A stretch of DNA of 64,000 bases from Woeseiaceae bacterium (lineage in GTDB: Bacteria > Pseudomonadota > Gammaproteobacteria > Steroidobacterales > Woeseiaceae). Below the pieces are notes generated by a model. That model searched no databases. It was not told where the DNA came from and worked only from the letters and a program-made list of their open reading frames with translations. The DNA is taken from positions 1-64,000 of the forward strand of contig JAJFKU010000064.1 of NCBI GenBank assembly GCA_021773035.1, written 5' to 3'. Below are positions 18,740-28,166 of this stretch, piece after piece. How positions within the stretch are numbered: position 1 is the first letter of the stretch; each line of letters starts with the position of its first letter. Both the position numbers and the translations under genes were made by a program.

Positions 18740-20260
18740 TTACAGTCCGTCGTTGTCGCTTATGAACTTCGCCAGGTCGAGCTTGTATTTCTGAAGTGAC
18801 GGCGGATGCACGTACATCATGTGACCCGACTCGTACATCTCGATGCTGATTCGCTCACGCTGTTCGTCGTCCAGGTCCATGTGATTGACGACGTACTCCA
18901 TGACGAAGTGTGGCGTCGCGAGGTCGTAGTAGCCCTGCTGGATCAACACTTTCATGTGCGGGTATAGCGTCATCGTCGTCGCGAGGTCGATCGCCGTGTT
19001 GGTGATCAGCGTCTGCTGGCCGGACGGCAGCGTATGCAGCCAGTCCCAGTTCTGCCACAAGCCGCCCGAAACGACGTAGTCGCGTTCTTTCTTGAAATCA
19101 AGGTCGTTGGTCAGGTAGTGCATGAAGCCGGCCGTGAAGGCCGGGCCGACGCCGGTGCTGAACGGGTCGTAGGCCATGTTCTCGCCGAGGCGGTTCAGGC
19201 TGCGCCCGGAAAAACGCGAGTCGACCCGGCCAACGACGATGTCCTGATCACGCAGCAGCTCCTGGGTAAACGCAAAGTGGCCCACACGCAGGTTCGCGTG
19301 ATCGATGTACTTCTCGCTGAGCCCGGTGTACCGCGACATCTTGCGAATAACGGCGGCGCGCTCTGCGTCACCGAGCAGTGCGCCTTGCATCAACGCCGGC
19401 GCATATTCGTTGACGGCGAAGTCTTCGACCTCATCGACGAATGCGACCAGCTCGGCGGGCTTGTTCGGGATCGCATCGTGATACCACGCAGTCGCGGCAA
19501 GCGTCGGCAGATACAGCGCATGCGGCAGGTCCATAGCGAACCGGTCGCGTGCTGCCGCGGCGTCCATGAATGGCGACACCAGGATGACGCCATTGAGAGC
19601 CATGCCGTAGTCACCAAGCAGCGTGTAAGCAACACCGCCGGTGCGAATGCCACCATAGGACTCACCGAGCACGAACTTCGGCGACTGCCAGCGATCGTTT
19701 TCCGTAATGTAACGGGCGATGAACTGCGATGCGACCGCTATGTCCGGATCGACGCCCCAAAAGTCATCACCACTACCTTTGCCGGCCGGAGTCGCGTAGC
19801 CGGTGCCGATCGGATCCATCATAACGAGGTCCGCGACATCGAGAATGCTGTAGGCGTTGTCGATTGCGCCGTAGGGTGCAGGGCCGGTTACTTCGGTGTC
19901 GACGACCGGGATGCGTTTGGGTCCGAGCACGCCCATGTGCAACCAGATTGAGGCGGAGCCAGGACCACCGTTGTAAGCGAACAGGATCGGTCGCTGCGAT
20001 TTGTCCTCGACGCCGTCGCGGACGTAGGCGGTATATCCGAACAGACCAATGCCTTCGTCGTCATCGTTGCGAATGACGGCCAGTCCGGCGGTCGCCGTGT
20101 AGCGGATGTTTTCACCGTCGATGCGGATGCTGTGTTGCGTACTAACCGATTCGGCTTGCGGCTCCTCGGGTTCCTCGGCCGCTGTGATCTCGTGCTCGTC
20201 GGCCGAGACGTAGAAGGGAAGCAGGCACAGGCATGTGAGCAACCAAAGGTGATGTTTCAT
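18740..20260 (-). CDS. Exported serine carboxypeptidase, S10 family
   Basis: 506 residues from the ATG at 20260, with GGAGA upstream and a signal peptide ending near YVSADE. The S10 motifs are NGGPGSASIW (oxyanion hole), GESYGG with Ser201, the Asp in GYYDLATP, and the His in ESGHMMYVHP near the C-terminus. The enzyme should remove C-terminal residues from peptides in the periplasm. With the M24, DUF885 and amidohydrolase genes it forms a cluster for exported peptide and amide breakdown. An AT-rich TATAAT-containing stretch lies just upstream (about 20330-20345). Confidence 0.92.
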   Translation of the reverse strand: MKHHLWLLTCLCLLPFYVSADEHEITAAEEPEEPQAESVSTQHSIRIDGENIRYTATAGLAVIRNDDDEGIGLFGYTAYVRDGVEDKSQRPILFAYNGGPGSASIWLHMGVLGPKRIPVVDTEVTGPAPYGAIDNAYSILDVADLVMMDPIGTGYATPAGKGSGDDFWGVDPDIAVASQFIARYITENDRWQSPKFVLGESYGGIRTGGVAYTLLGDYGMALNGVILVSPFMDAAAARDRFAMDLPHALYLPTLAATAWYHDAIPNKPAELVAFVDEVEDFAVNEYAPALMQGALLGDAERAAVIRKMSRYTGLSEKYIDHANLRVGHFAFTQELLRDQDIVVGRVDSRFSGRSLNRLGENMAYDPFSTGVGPAFTAGFMHYLTNDLDFKKERDYVVSGGLWQNWDWLHTLPSGQQTLITNTAIDLATTMTLYPHMKVLIQQGYYDLATPHFVMEYVVNHMDLDDEQRERISIEMYESGHMMYVHPPSLQKYKLDLAKFISDNDGL

Positions 20261-20407
20261 TGTTGTTCTCCGCAATGGACAGGATGGGTGAGTTGAAACG
20301 CGCCGCCGCGCGAACGCTTGCCGTGGGAGATAATATATTATATATGTCTTGCTCTTTCGAGCCCGGGCCGATGTGACCTTATCCCCGTAATCCGGTCCGA
20401 GCACTCG

Positions 20408-21949
20408 CTAGGATTGGACTTGACCCTGTTCGGATGGCAATTCCACGCCGAAGTAGTTCATGAACTTGAGCAAGATAGCGTTTGTCCAACCAAAACCGTC
20501 CTGGACGATATACTCGCCTCCGGTTGCCAGTGCCCCGATGTGCTCAACATCGTATTTCTCGAGCAACTTGCCCGTTTGTCGATAGACGTCCAAATTGTTC
20601 TCCATCCACCGCTTCGCACCGAGGTTCGCCTCATCTGTCCAACCATAGTTTCGGAGCCCAACAAAAACGATCCATTGCAGCGGCGCCCAACCATTCGGTA
20701 TATCCCATTGCTGACCGCTGGTCTGCAGTGTTGTCAACCATCCACCGGAAGCGAGAAACTCGTCTTGAATTCGCGTTGCAACGCCGGATGCCTGAGCGGG
20801 TGACGCGATATTGAAGAACAGCGGATAAACCGCTGCCAGCGATAACACACCGGTAGGCTCCAGAGCCGGCAAACTGAGGTCAGTAAAGAAGCCCTTGTCC
20901 TCATCGAAAAACATCGTCAGCAGCAACTTCTTACGGACCGTTGCACGTTTTGCATACTCAGCACCCAACTGCACGTCCCCGATTTCCGTGTACGTTTCCG
21001 CCAGGACATTCTCGAGCCGCCAAAGTATAGTGTTAAGGTCAACCGGAAGAATCATCGTCGTGCAAATCGATTCCAGTGACGCGCTATCGTCAAGCCAGCG
21101 GGAGGAAAAGTCCCAACCTGATTCGCACGCGGCACGAATATCTCGATAGAGCTCGCCTTCATCGCGTTCCGAGTTTGCGGCGTGATTTCGATCCTCCGCG
21201 TAGCTTTCGGCACGAGGTTTGTCGCTGTCATCCCAGTAACGATTGAGAAAGCCATCACCGACTTTGACGGCACGGGCGATCGAATCACCGTCCTCCACCA
21301 GACCATCGGCGCCGCGCATCCAAAACTCGTACTCTCGCCTGAGCTGCGGCAGATACTTACGGACTATCGCTTGATCCTGCAGCACGTCGGCCAGCAATTC
21401 GACCATCGATACGAAGAAAGGTGGTTGCGACCGGGTACAAAAGTACGTCCGGTTCCCGTTTGGGATAAAGCCGATCTCGTCAATCAGGAAGGCGAAATTC
21501 TCCACCATATCTTCGATCGCATCGAAACGCCCGGCTTCCGCCAAACCCAACATCGTGAAGTAGCTATCCCAGTAGTAGATTTCCCGAAAGCGTCCACCCG
21601 GAGCGATATAGGATTTTGGCAACGAAATCCGGGACGAGTACTGATGTTCTGTATCCGCTACTCGCGTCAGAACATCCCACAACAGCTCGATGTGCTGCCG
21701 CACCGGGCGGTTGACATCCGATGCAAACTTATCCGACTCGACCTGCGGCAACTCGAAGTGTGAGACGACAAAAGATCTGAGGTCAAATTCCGCCTCGCGA
21801 TGAGCGTCCATGTAGGAGCGAAGTATGGTCGCTGGATTCGACTTTGGTATTGCGTCCACGAAGGTCTTTGAGTCTTCGAAAATGTGGCTGGTCTGCACGG
21901 CCTCGAACAGCTCTCCATAAATCTCATCTGGAGCGTTCTTAGGAATCAT
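20408..21949 (-). CDS. treF: Trehalase, glycoside hydrolase family 37
   Basis: 513 residues. Both family signatures are present: PGGRFREIYYWDSY at 117-130 and QWDIPNGWAPLQW near 415, plus the C-terminal GGEYIVQDGFGWTN. The inverting enzyme hydrolyses alpha,alpha-trehalose to two glucoses. No signal peptide is seen, so this is the cytoplasmic (TreF-like) form acting after uptake. Its ATG overlaps the stop of the MFS gene by 4 nt, so the two are translationally coupled. With the upstream TonB-dependent receptor and the LacI regulator it forms a trehalose-type utilisation locus. Confidence 0.95.
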   Translation of the reverse strand: MIPKNAPDEIYGELFEAVQTSHIFEDSKTFVDAIPKSNPATILRSYMDAHREAEFDLRSFVVSHFELPQVESDKFASDVNRPVRQHIELLWDVLTRVADTEHQYSSRISLPKSYIAPGGRFREIYYWDSYFTMLGLAEAGRFDAIEDMVENFAFLIDEIGFIPNGNRTYFCTRSQPPFFVSMVELLADVLQDQAIVRKYLPQLRREYEFWMRGADGLVEDGDSIARAVKVGDGFLNRYWDDSDKPRAESYAEDRNHAANSERDEGELYRDIRAACESGWDFSSRWLDDSASLESICTTMILPVDLNTILWRLENVLAETYTEIGDVQLGAEYAKRATVRKKLLLTMFFDEDKGFFTDLSLPALEPTGVLSLAAVYPLFFNIASPAQASGVATRIQDEFLASGGWLTTLQTSGQQWDIPNGWAPLQWIVFVGLRNYGWTDEANLGAKRWMENNLDVYRQTGKLLEKYDVEHIGALATGGEYIVQDGFGWTNAILLKFMNYFGVELPSEQGQVQS

Positions 21950-23238
21950 TGAGGATTTCGCGTGGCTGTGAGTTCATCGGTCTTACGTTTGAACAGGTAC
22001 AAGGTAAAAAGCAGCGCGGAAAGTGGAAGCAGAGAAAAGTAGAATGCTGTTCTTCCTCCGAATACCTCGAATAGATTCCCTGTGATGATCGAGCCCGTCG
22101 TGCCACCCAGAGCTGAGAACACGACTATCAAACCGGCCATGGGTGCGTGCTGTCTGGCTGGCAATGCCGATAAAATTACCGAGTTTATTGCCGGGTACAC
22201 CGGCGCAATACAAAATCCGATCAACGGAAATACAAATGCGGCGATTGGCGCATCCAACCAACCGCTTACTTCCCGGTCGCCGACTTGCCCTGCCAACGGC
22301 AAAACGATGATCACAAGAATTCCTGCCAACAACAGACCTGAGAAAAGGACTTTAAACCAACTCACCCTGGCAAACACAATACCAGCCAGAAACCGTCCCA
22401 ACGCTGTGGACACCGCAAGTATGCTGGCCATTTGTATGCTAAGGGATACCGGCAGATTGAGTATCGTGCTATTGAACGTTGGCAGCCAGGTCATGATGCT
22501 CTGCTCGATCAGGACGTAGAGAAATGCGCACACTACAAAGATCAGTACCAAGGGCTTTATCGTTAGCACTAACATGTCACCGAAGTCTTCTATTGGTGTC
22601 CGCGTCTCGCTGGGCGAAACACGGGACTCATCAAGTTCTGCACTTGCCAGCAACGCGAATGCAGCGAAGGACATCGCGGCCAACACATAGTATACGTTGA
22701 GCCAGCTGGTCGACCCAGGATCCTTGTCATCGACGAAAGCGCTGAAGATGAAGTATCCCGACAATACGCCTACCATGAAGAAGGACTCCAGAAAATTCAT
22801 CAGGCTAACGTGTTCTTTGCTGCTATTCGTTATCAAGCCCAGTGTCGCAAAAACGGATACTTTTACCAGCGCGAACCCGACTCCGGTCGCTGCAAAAAGC
22901 AGCTTGGCCATCCAGAAGGTCGGTACCTGCGGCACAATCAGGCATACAACACCGATGAACCCCAATGCCAGCAACATGCTTCGTTTGTAGCCTATCCGTA
23001 CGATAAACGAAGCAACGAGGAATGATGTCAATGCAATTGGTAGGTCTTTGAATGCCTCCAAAATCGCCGCCGCGGATTCCGTGACGCCATAGCTGTTCTG
23101 TACCTGCAGAATCACGGTCCCGACGCTGTTTAGCAGGATCGCGAACACAAAGTAGTTGATGAACAACGAAAGCTTGATGGTCCATTGGCTCATGAGCGGA
23201 TCCTGGCGACGGTGCAGCGCGGTTGCTGGCGAGCTCAT
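21946..23238 (-). CDS. MFS transporter, probable trehalose/disaccharide permease
   Basis: 430 residues with twelve predicted helices. An internal ATG at 23193 (MSQWTIKL) has AGGA upstream and may be the real start, giving 415 residues. The helix 2-3 loop (FIVRIGYKRSML) is of the major facilitator type. It overlaps the trehalase gene by 4 nt and follows the TonB-dependent receptor gene after 94 bp. The genetic context suggests that it moves trehalose across the inner membrane; the sequence alone does not show the substrate. Confidence 0.85.
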   Translation of the reverse strand: MSSPATALHRRQDPLMSQWTIKLSLFINYFVFAILLNSVGTVILQVQNSYGVTESAAAILEAFKDLPIALTSFLVASFIVRIGYKRSMLLALGFIGVVCLIVPQVPTFWMAKLLFAATGVGFALVKVSVFATLGLITNSSKEHVSLMNFLESFFMVGVLSGYFIFSAFVDDKDPGSTSWLNVYYVLAAMSFAAFALLASAELDESRVSPSETRTPIEDFGDMLVLTIKPLVLIFVVCAFLYVLIEQSIMTWLPTFNSTILNLPVSLSIQMASILAVSTALGRFLAGIVFARVSWFKVLFSGLLLAGILVIIVLPLAGQVGDREVSGWLDAPIAAFVFPLIGFCIAPVYPAINSVILSALPARQHAPMAGLIVVFSALGGTTGSIITGNLFEVFGGRTAFYFSLLPLSALLFTLYLFKRKTDELTATRNPQ

Positions 23239-23272
23239 AGTAGCGTGGCGCGTATTCGAAATCCTGTAAGGT

Positions 23273-23304
23273 CCGGGCAGATCTCTACTAACGGACCTGC
23301 CCGG
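23273..23304 (-). other. Intercistronic stem-loop between receptor and permease genes
   Basis: CCGGGCAG (23273-23280) pairs with CTGCCCGG (23297-23304) around a 16-nt loop. There is no T-run, so it is more likely an mRNA stabiliser or partial attenuator that sets receptor expression above the permease. Confidence 0.5.
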
Positions 23305-23332
23305 CTTAGAAGGCCGCTTGGCTGTCAGTTAT

Positions 23333-25615
23333 TCAGAAATCGTAGCCGACACTGAACTTGACGGAAGTGCCCAATATCGGCCGTCCGTTCGGAGACGTCG
23401 GGTTGCGGGGGTCTCCCTCCGTTATTCCGTCGGAGTCACCAATGTTGTCGGCATGCAGTTGCACAAAAAATCCAGAATCTGACGACAGCAGGACACCGAC
23501 GTCGATCTTCTCATAGCTGGGAAGAACGACTGTATTGGCGTTACCGCTAAAACGATCATCGACCAAAGTGATTGCGCCATAGACGGTGCCGAGGAAGCTA
23601 CCCACCTCGAAGTCGATACTTGGCGAAATGCGGAACTGAAAGTCGGGCTGCCGCAGTACCGTGTTACCGATGTTCGCCGGTGTGTCTGAGGCCGTAATTT
23701 CAGTATCCTGAAAGACACCGCTCACGCCGATATTCAACAGGCCGAAAACAGCGGTGGCATCGATTTCGATGCCCTTCGCTTCAGTTTCGAATGATGAACC
23801 GGGAATACCACTGCCGACCACGCTATCAAACGAGTCGTTCTCGTTGAAGAACGCCGTTGCAAACACGTCGTAATTGTCGGTCGAGTACTTCACACCGAAT
23901 TCAACCTGGCTAACGTCGTTGACTTCCAGATTATTTTCACGAACGTTGTCGAAATGCGGGAATAGATAGCCGTTCGAGTAACGACCGAAGAACCCCAGGT
24001 CGTCGTCGAAGTCCCAGTTCAGACCGACCGTGTAGGCCGTCTGATCGTCGTCCAGACTGGTGTTCAGATCACGGGTACCGTCGGGAAAACCGCCGCCAGT
24101 ATCCAGCACGTAGTCGATCTCGATGGACTCACGCCGAACCCCGGCGTCGAGGCGAAACGCATCGTTTATCTGCCAGGAGTCGGCTATATAGAAGGCTGTC
24201 GTGCGCGCATCGCCGGCGGATGCCAGCCCGAACATGAATCCGGCATCGCCACCGGCGGCGGCCATATCGGCGGGTGTAATGGCGGCATCGAGGAAATCGC
24301 CGTTGGCGGTATTGTGTACCGGAACCGGATTGCCCAGGGACCAGAAATCATCGGATGAAAAGCTCGACTGGTATATGCCGAAAGTCACGTCATGACCGCC
24401 ATCGAATTCCTTGTTGATGCTGATGTCGTTGGTAAAAGAGCGCAGATCTTTCATGACGACCCAGTGACCGTAAGTCTGCACGAAATCGCCAGCACCCAGT
24501 GTCGAGCCTCCGGCTGTCATAACCGGGCCGCCGATTACAGCGCTGAGGTCAGCGGCAGTTACGGCCGTTCCTGACGGCACAAAGCCGAAAGTATCTGCAT
24601 CGCCGGTGGTCAAACTGAGGTTGTCGCGGAAAGTCCATCCATCGCCAAAATCAAACTCGATGTTCGCGCCGCTTACGCTGCCATCCCAGCCGCGTCCGTC
24701 GGCAAAGTCGAACACTTCCGTATCTCCGCCTGCGCTGATTTGAATCTCACGCAGGCGTGTCGCGTTCCCCAACTGGGAAAATTCGCCGTCATCGTGACCG
24801 CAATTCAAGCACTGCGGCAGATACCATTGTCCATGGTCATCCGTCACCCGGGTAAACACATTGATCAGGCCGTTATCGAATTCTTTGGTCAGATTAATCG
24901 TGAATTGATGCCCTTCCTCGGACGTAAACTGAGCATCACGAATTCCCGGGGACGACTGCGCGTAACCGCCGATCATGTAATACAGGTCCTCGGCGAGCTT
25001 ACCGCTCAGTACGCCGTCAAAGCGCTGCAGATCGTAATCCGACGTCGTGTATTTAACCCGCCCTTCGGTATCTTCCTGACCACGCTTCAGGTTGAAGTTC
25101 ACGGTCAGGCCTGGCTCGCCCTTTCCAAAGACGGCACCTGGACCGCCACGCAAGCCCTCAACGCTCGCAATCGTCTCGTCCACCCGAAAGATCGATGACT
25201 GCTCAAAGAACGACAGCATTTCCGTGCCGTACAAGGGTGCACCGTTGATGGTCATTGTGACGAACGGCGCGTCAGAACCGCCGGGCAGGCCACGAACGTC
25301 GATGTTTGCACCGGCAACGCCGCCGGAGCTCTCTACCCATACTCCGGGAATTGACTTCAGCAGGTCCGCCGTACTCTTTGGCGAAAATTTCTCGATATCG
25401 GCGCTATCAATGACGCTGACTGCGTAGGATATATCGCGCTTTTGAATGCCTGCACCACCGGGGGTGCCGATCGTGATGATTTCCTCAATCACCTCCTCAC
25501 TGTCTGAGTCCTGTGCATACAGACTGGACGACGGTGCTACGGTGATCAGTGCGATCCATGCTGCGGTCCTGACTGCAGCCCTAATGGGTCCATCTTCGGT
25601 GTGTAGTCGTTTCAT
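23333..25615 (-). CDS. TonB-dependent outer-membrane receptor
   Basis: 760 residues with a signal peptide, then a plug domain (ADIEKFSPKSTADLLKSIPG, later VDVRG-type segment NIDVRGLPGG and GPGAVFGKGEPG) and a beta-barrel ending in the typical aromatic tail SVGYDF. A stretch reading VIEEIITIGTPGGAG before the plug is a TonB-box-like region. It is the first gene downstream of the LacI operator pair and is followed by permease and trehalase genes. The likely cargo is therefore trehalose or a trehalose-containing saccharide rather than iron. The assignment of the substrate is from context only. Confidence 0.93.
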   Translation of the reverse strand: MKRLHTEDGPIRAAVRTAAWIALITVAPSSSLYAQDSDSEEVIEEIITIGTPGGAGIQKRDISYAVSVIDSADIEKFSPKSTADLLKSIPGVWVESSGGVAGANIDVRGLPGGSDAPFVTMTINGAPLYGTEMLSFFEQSSIFRVDETIASVEGLRGGPGAVFGKGEPGLTVNFNLKRGQEDTEGRVKYTTSDYDLQRFDGVLSGKLAEDLYYMIGGYAQSSPGIRDAQFTSEEGHQFTINLTKEFDNGLINVFTRVTDDHGQWYLPQCLNCGHDDGEFSQLGNATRLREIQISAGGDTEVFDFADGRGWDGSVSGANIEFDFGDGWTFRDNLSLTTGDADTFGFVPSGTAVTAADLSAVIGGPVMTAGGSTLGAGDFVQTYGHWVVMKDLRSFTNDISINKEFDGGHDVTFGIYQSSFSSDDFWSLGNPVPVHNTANGDFLDAAITPADMAAAGGDAGFMFGLASAGDARTTAFYIADSWQINDAFRLDAGVRRESIEIDYVLDTGGGFPDGTRDLNTSLDDDQTAYTVGLNWDFDDDLGFFGRYSNGYLFPHFDNVRENNLEVNDVSQVEFGVKYSTDNYDVFATAFFNENDSFDSVVGSGIPGSSFETEAKGIEIDATAVFGLLNIGVSGVFQDTEITASDTPANIGNTVLRQPDFQFRISPSIDFEVGSFLGTVYGAITLVDDRFSGNANTVVLPSYEKIDVGVLLSSDSGFFVQLHADNIGDSDGITEGDPRNPTSPNGRPILGTSVKFSVGYDF

Positions 25616-25710
25616 TGTCGCTCCCCCCGCTTTGGATTGGTCCGGCTAAGCTGTTGGGTGTGGTGTTTGGACCACAAATTGAACTCTTACCAAATACCCT
25701 ACACGCCGAT

Positions 25711-25722
25711 GAAATGCATTTC
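25711..25722. promoter_or_regulatory. LacI-type operator O1
   Basis: GAAATGCATTTC is a perfect 12-bp palindrome, inside a wider near-palindrome starting CGAT. It lies in the spacer between the divergent receptor and LacI genes. An identical copy follows at 25734-25745, centre to centre 23 bp, about two helical turns, which would place two repressor dimers on the same face. Confidence 0.8.
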
Positions 25723-25733
25723 AATCGATTTTT

Positions 25734-25745
25734 GAAATGCATTTC
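25734..25745. promoter_or_regulatory. LacI-type operator O2
   Basis: Second identical GAAATGCATTTC palindrome, 11 bp after O1 and 80 bp before the LacI start codon. It probably serves both repression of the receptor-permease-trehalase genes and autoregulation. The regulator-site link is inference from position and symmetry. Confidence 0.8.
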
Positions 25746-25824
25746 ATCGATGTCTGGTATGCTATACGGACAAACGCTGCCGGCAGTGTTGCGATTTAGC
25801 AACATCTGGTGAAGAATAGGAACG

Positions 25825-26835
25825 ATGTCCGCAAAACCAACAATAACGATGGACGAAATTGCCCGGCTCGCCGAAGTATCGAAGCCGACAGTTTCTCGCG
25901 CATTGAGCGATAGCCCGCTGGTGAACCCGGCAACGAAGCAGCATGTACTCGCCGTGGCCAAGGCTCATGGCTACGCAGTCAACCGCAACGCGCAGAATCT
26001 TCGCAACAAGAGAACGAATACGATCGCCGTGTCGCTCGACTTTCTCTCGCACAAGAAAAACCATATCTCGGACCCGTTTATCTTCGACTTGTTGGCCGGG
26101 GTCTCCGAGGCATTAGGCGAATTGAACCAGGACCTGTTGCTGTGCGCGCCGATTCACAACGACACAGATGCGTTCCAGCAGATTCTGTCATCCAAAGTCG
26201 CCGACGGATTTATCGTGCTGGGACAGGGACATCGAGAACAGATGCTGGGCGACTTTGCCCGTGGCGGAGCACCTCTTGTCGTTTGGGGGGCCGGTACAGA
26301 CGAGACACCGTACTGTGTTATCGGTAGCGATAACTTCGCGGGCGGGCAATTGGCCGGAAAATACTTCCTGGAGAAAGGTCGCAGTAGATTCCTGTTCGCA
26401 GGTGACACGACCTACAGAGAGATATCTCTGCGTCGTGCCGGACTTCAGCAGGCCGCTGACGACAGCGAACGGTCGATTTCCATACATGACCTGGCAGCAA
26501 GTCAATTTTCTTTCGAGTCAGCGTTCGATTTAGCCAACAACTACCTGCAGACGATCGACGAACCGCCGGATGCGATTTTCGCTTTCAGCGATACTGCGGC
26601 AATGGCTTTCATTCGCGCGTTTCGTGATCACGGAATCAGCGTTCCTGAGGACGTGTCCGTTGTCGGTTACAACGACATTCCTTCCGCGGCCTATTTTAGT
26701 CCTCCGATTACGACGATTCGACAGGATCCGTATCAGGCTGGCAGGCTCCTGGTTTCGAACCTTGTAAACATGCTCGAGGGAATTGCGCCGGTGTCGGCGA
26801 AGATCAAAACGGAGCTAATTGTCCGGGAAACGTAA
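25825..26835 (+). CDS. LacI-family transcriptional regulator of the trehalose-type locus
   Basis: 336 residues. The N-terminal helix-turn-helix and hinge (TMDEIARLAEVSKPTVSRAL then NRNAQNLR) are typical, and the rest is a periplasmic-binding-protein-like ligand domain with the conserved GYNDIPSAAYFSPPITTIRQ segment near the C-terminus. It is divergent from the TonB-dependent receptor. Two identical 12-bp palindromes lie between them. It should release DNA on binding the sugar or a derivative and so control uptake and trehalase. A strong terminator lies about 135 bp beyond its stop. Confidence 0.93.
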   Translation: MSAKPTITMDEIARLAEVSKPTVSRALSDSPLVNPATKQHVLAVAKAHGYAVNRNAQNLRNKRTNTIAVSLDFLSHKKNHISDPFIFDLLAGVSEALGELNQDLLLCAPIHNDTDAFQQILSSKVADGFIVLGQGHREQMLGDFARGGAPLVVWGAGTDETPYCVIGSDNFAGGQLAGKYFLEKGRSRFLFAGDTTYREISLRRAGLQQAADDSERSISIHDLAASQFSFESAFDLANNYLQTIDEPPDAIFAFSDTAAMAFIRAFRDHGISVPEDVSVVGYNDIPSAAYFSPPITTIRQDPYQAGRLLVSNLVNMLEGIAPVSAKIKTELIVRET

Positions 26836-26969
26836 ATCGTGGAGTCAAGTTAGAGCATCAGCTTCAGGCGCTTGCCGAGCTACTACTCGCTTTTTCCGGG
26901 AGTTTGTTGGAAGGGTAACCTGTGACCCTGCCTGCACGGGCGGCGTGTAAATCGAGTAACGAAGTATCG

Positions 26970-27000
26970 GCCGCCTCAGCAAAATGAGGCGGCTTTTCTT
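26970..27000 (+). terminator. Rho-independent terminator
   Basis: GCCGCCTCA pairs with TGAGGCGGC around GCAAAA and is followed by TTTTCTT. It is oriented to stop rightward transcription from the LacI gene before the convergent gene at 27014. The spacer from 26836 holds nothing else that I can identify. Confidence 0.88.
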
Positions 27001-27013
27001 AGATAGTACTTAT

Positions 27014-27958
27014 TCAAAGACCTAGCTCGTCAGTGCGACCTTCTGCGATCAGGTTCTCTAGCTCTGTAGCCCTGCTGATAATACCTTGCAGCATGACTTG
27101 TTCGTATGCGGCTCCAAGAAACTCTTGTTCATACTGTTCGATATTGCAGCCCGGATTCCTTTTGCAGCTTAGGTAGTTCCACGGCTCCGTTTCCAACTTG
27201 ATTTTGTATTCATAGGATGAGAGATCACAACCCGGCGTATTTTGACAAACCGTATAGACCCAAGGGTCAGAGTATTCTTCTGTGTTTCCTCCGAATTGAT
27301 CTGTACCCTTCATTCCTAGAAATAACGCAACGGTATCGAATGCTTCGTGGGAGCCTGTCTCCAGTGCATCTGCGAGAGTGCTTTGGGCGAACGTTCTATC
27401 TTCGTTGTACATGACCTCATGCCATGCTACGACCAGTGGATGTCCGCCCTTGTACGCCAACGTGTACCAGAGTTTCTTCTCTTCCTTGAAATCATCATCG
27501 CTTCCTTCAAACTTCTTACATCGCTCAAGCCGAAATTCATAGTCCTGAGTGATCGCCGGATCATCGTATATCTCGATTAGCTTTGCCCGAGTCTCCGGGT
27601 TCCTCGATACCGCGGAACATTCAGAAAACACTTTGTAAATCAAGTACTGGGCTTCAACGTCCCCGTTGACCGCTTTTTCGTAGTTATCGGTAAACACGTT
27701 GTAGGGCGACAACGGATACAGAGAATTCGTCAGAAACTTCACGGGTGGATATTCGATAACACCGGACTCCACCTCCGCCTCAGGATTCGAATTATCATCA
27801 TCGGATGGGAGGTCCGTATCTGGAACCCAGTTCTTCACAACAACAGCGGTACTATCTTGAACAATCGCAACATCCGCGCCGTCGTGGCGATAGGAAATGA
27901 ACAAGAAAATACTCACGATCAATACTATAACGGTGCCAATTACCGATTGTCTCGACAT
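27014..27958 (-). CDS. Membrane-anchored periplasmic protein, unknown function
   Basis: 314 residues. A single N-terminal hydrophobic helix (IGTVIVLIVSIFLFISY, about 7-23) is followed by an acidic low-complexity linker and then a soluble domain with four cysteines and the segments NGDVEAQYLIYKVFSEC and LWYTLAYKGGHPL. The helix-pair pattern faintly recalls Sel1-like repeats, but no clear repeat unit is seen. It stands alone: a terminator lies at its 3' side and a 208-bp spacer at its 5' side. That spacer holds a short CCCCAG-G-CTGGGG palindrome at 28032-28044. Confidence 0.65.
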   Translation of the reverse strand: MSRQSVIGTVIVLIVSIFLFISYRHDGADVAIVQDSTAVVVKNWVPDTDLPSDDDNSNPEAEVESGVIEYPPVKFLTNSLYPLSPYNVFTDNYEKAVNGDVEAQYLIYKVFSECSAVSRNPETRAKLIEIYDDPAITQDYEFRLERCKKFEGSDDDFKEEKKLWYTLAYKGGHPLVVAWHEVMYNEDRTFAQSTLADALETGSHEAFDTVALFLGMKGTDQFGGNTEEYSDPWVYTVCQNTPGCDLSSYEYKIKLETEPWNYLSCKRNPGCNIEQYEQEFLGAAYEQVMLQGIISRATELENLIAEGRTDELGL

Positions 27959-28166
27959 ACTTAGCTCTTAGCCCTTGATCCACGCTCAAAACCCAGGATC
28001 GATACTTTCAATTATGTAGATGTACACGCGACCCCAGGCTGGGGAAGAAACTTCACTATATTGATAAATCTGATATGTGTGAAGTAAGCGGTACGTTAAG
28101 GTCGGTCTTACTGCCCGACTTATAATCTGCCAGCCTTGTCCTCGTTTAGATTCCGGCCGGGTACAA

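Noticed and set aside
23273-23304. Rho-independent terminator after the TonB-dependent receptor gene
   Set aside because: The stem is good but no U-run follows, so it is recorded only as an intercistronic stem-loop.
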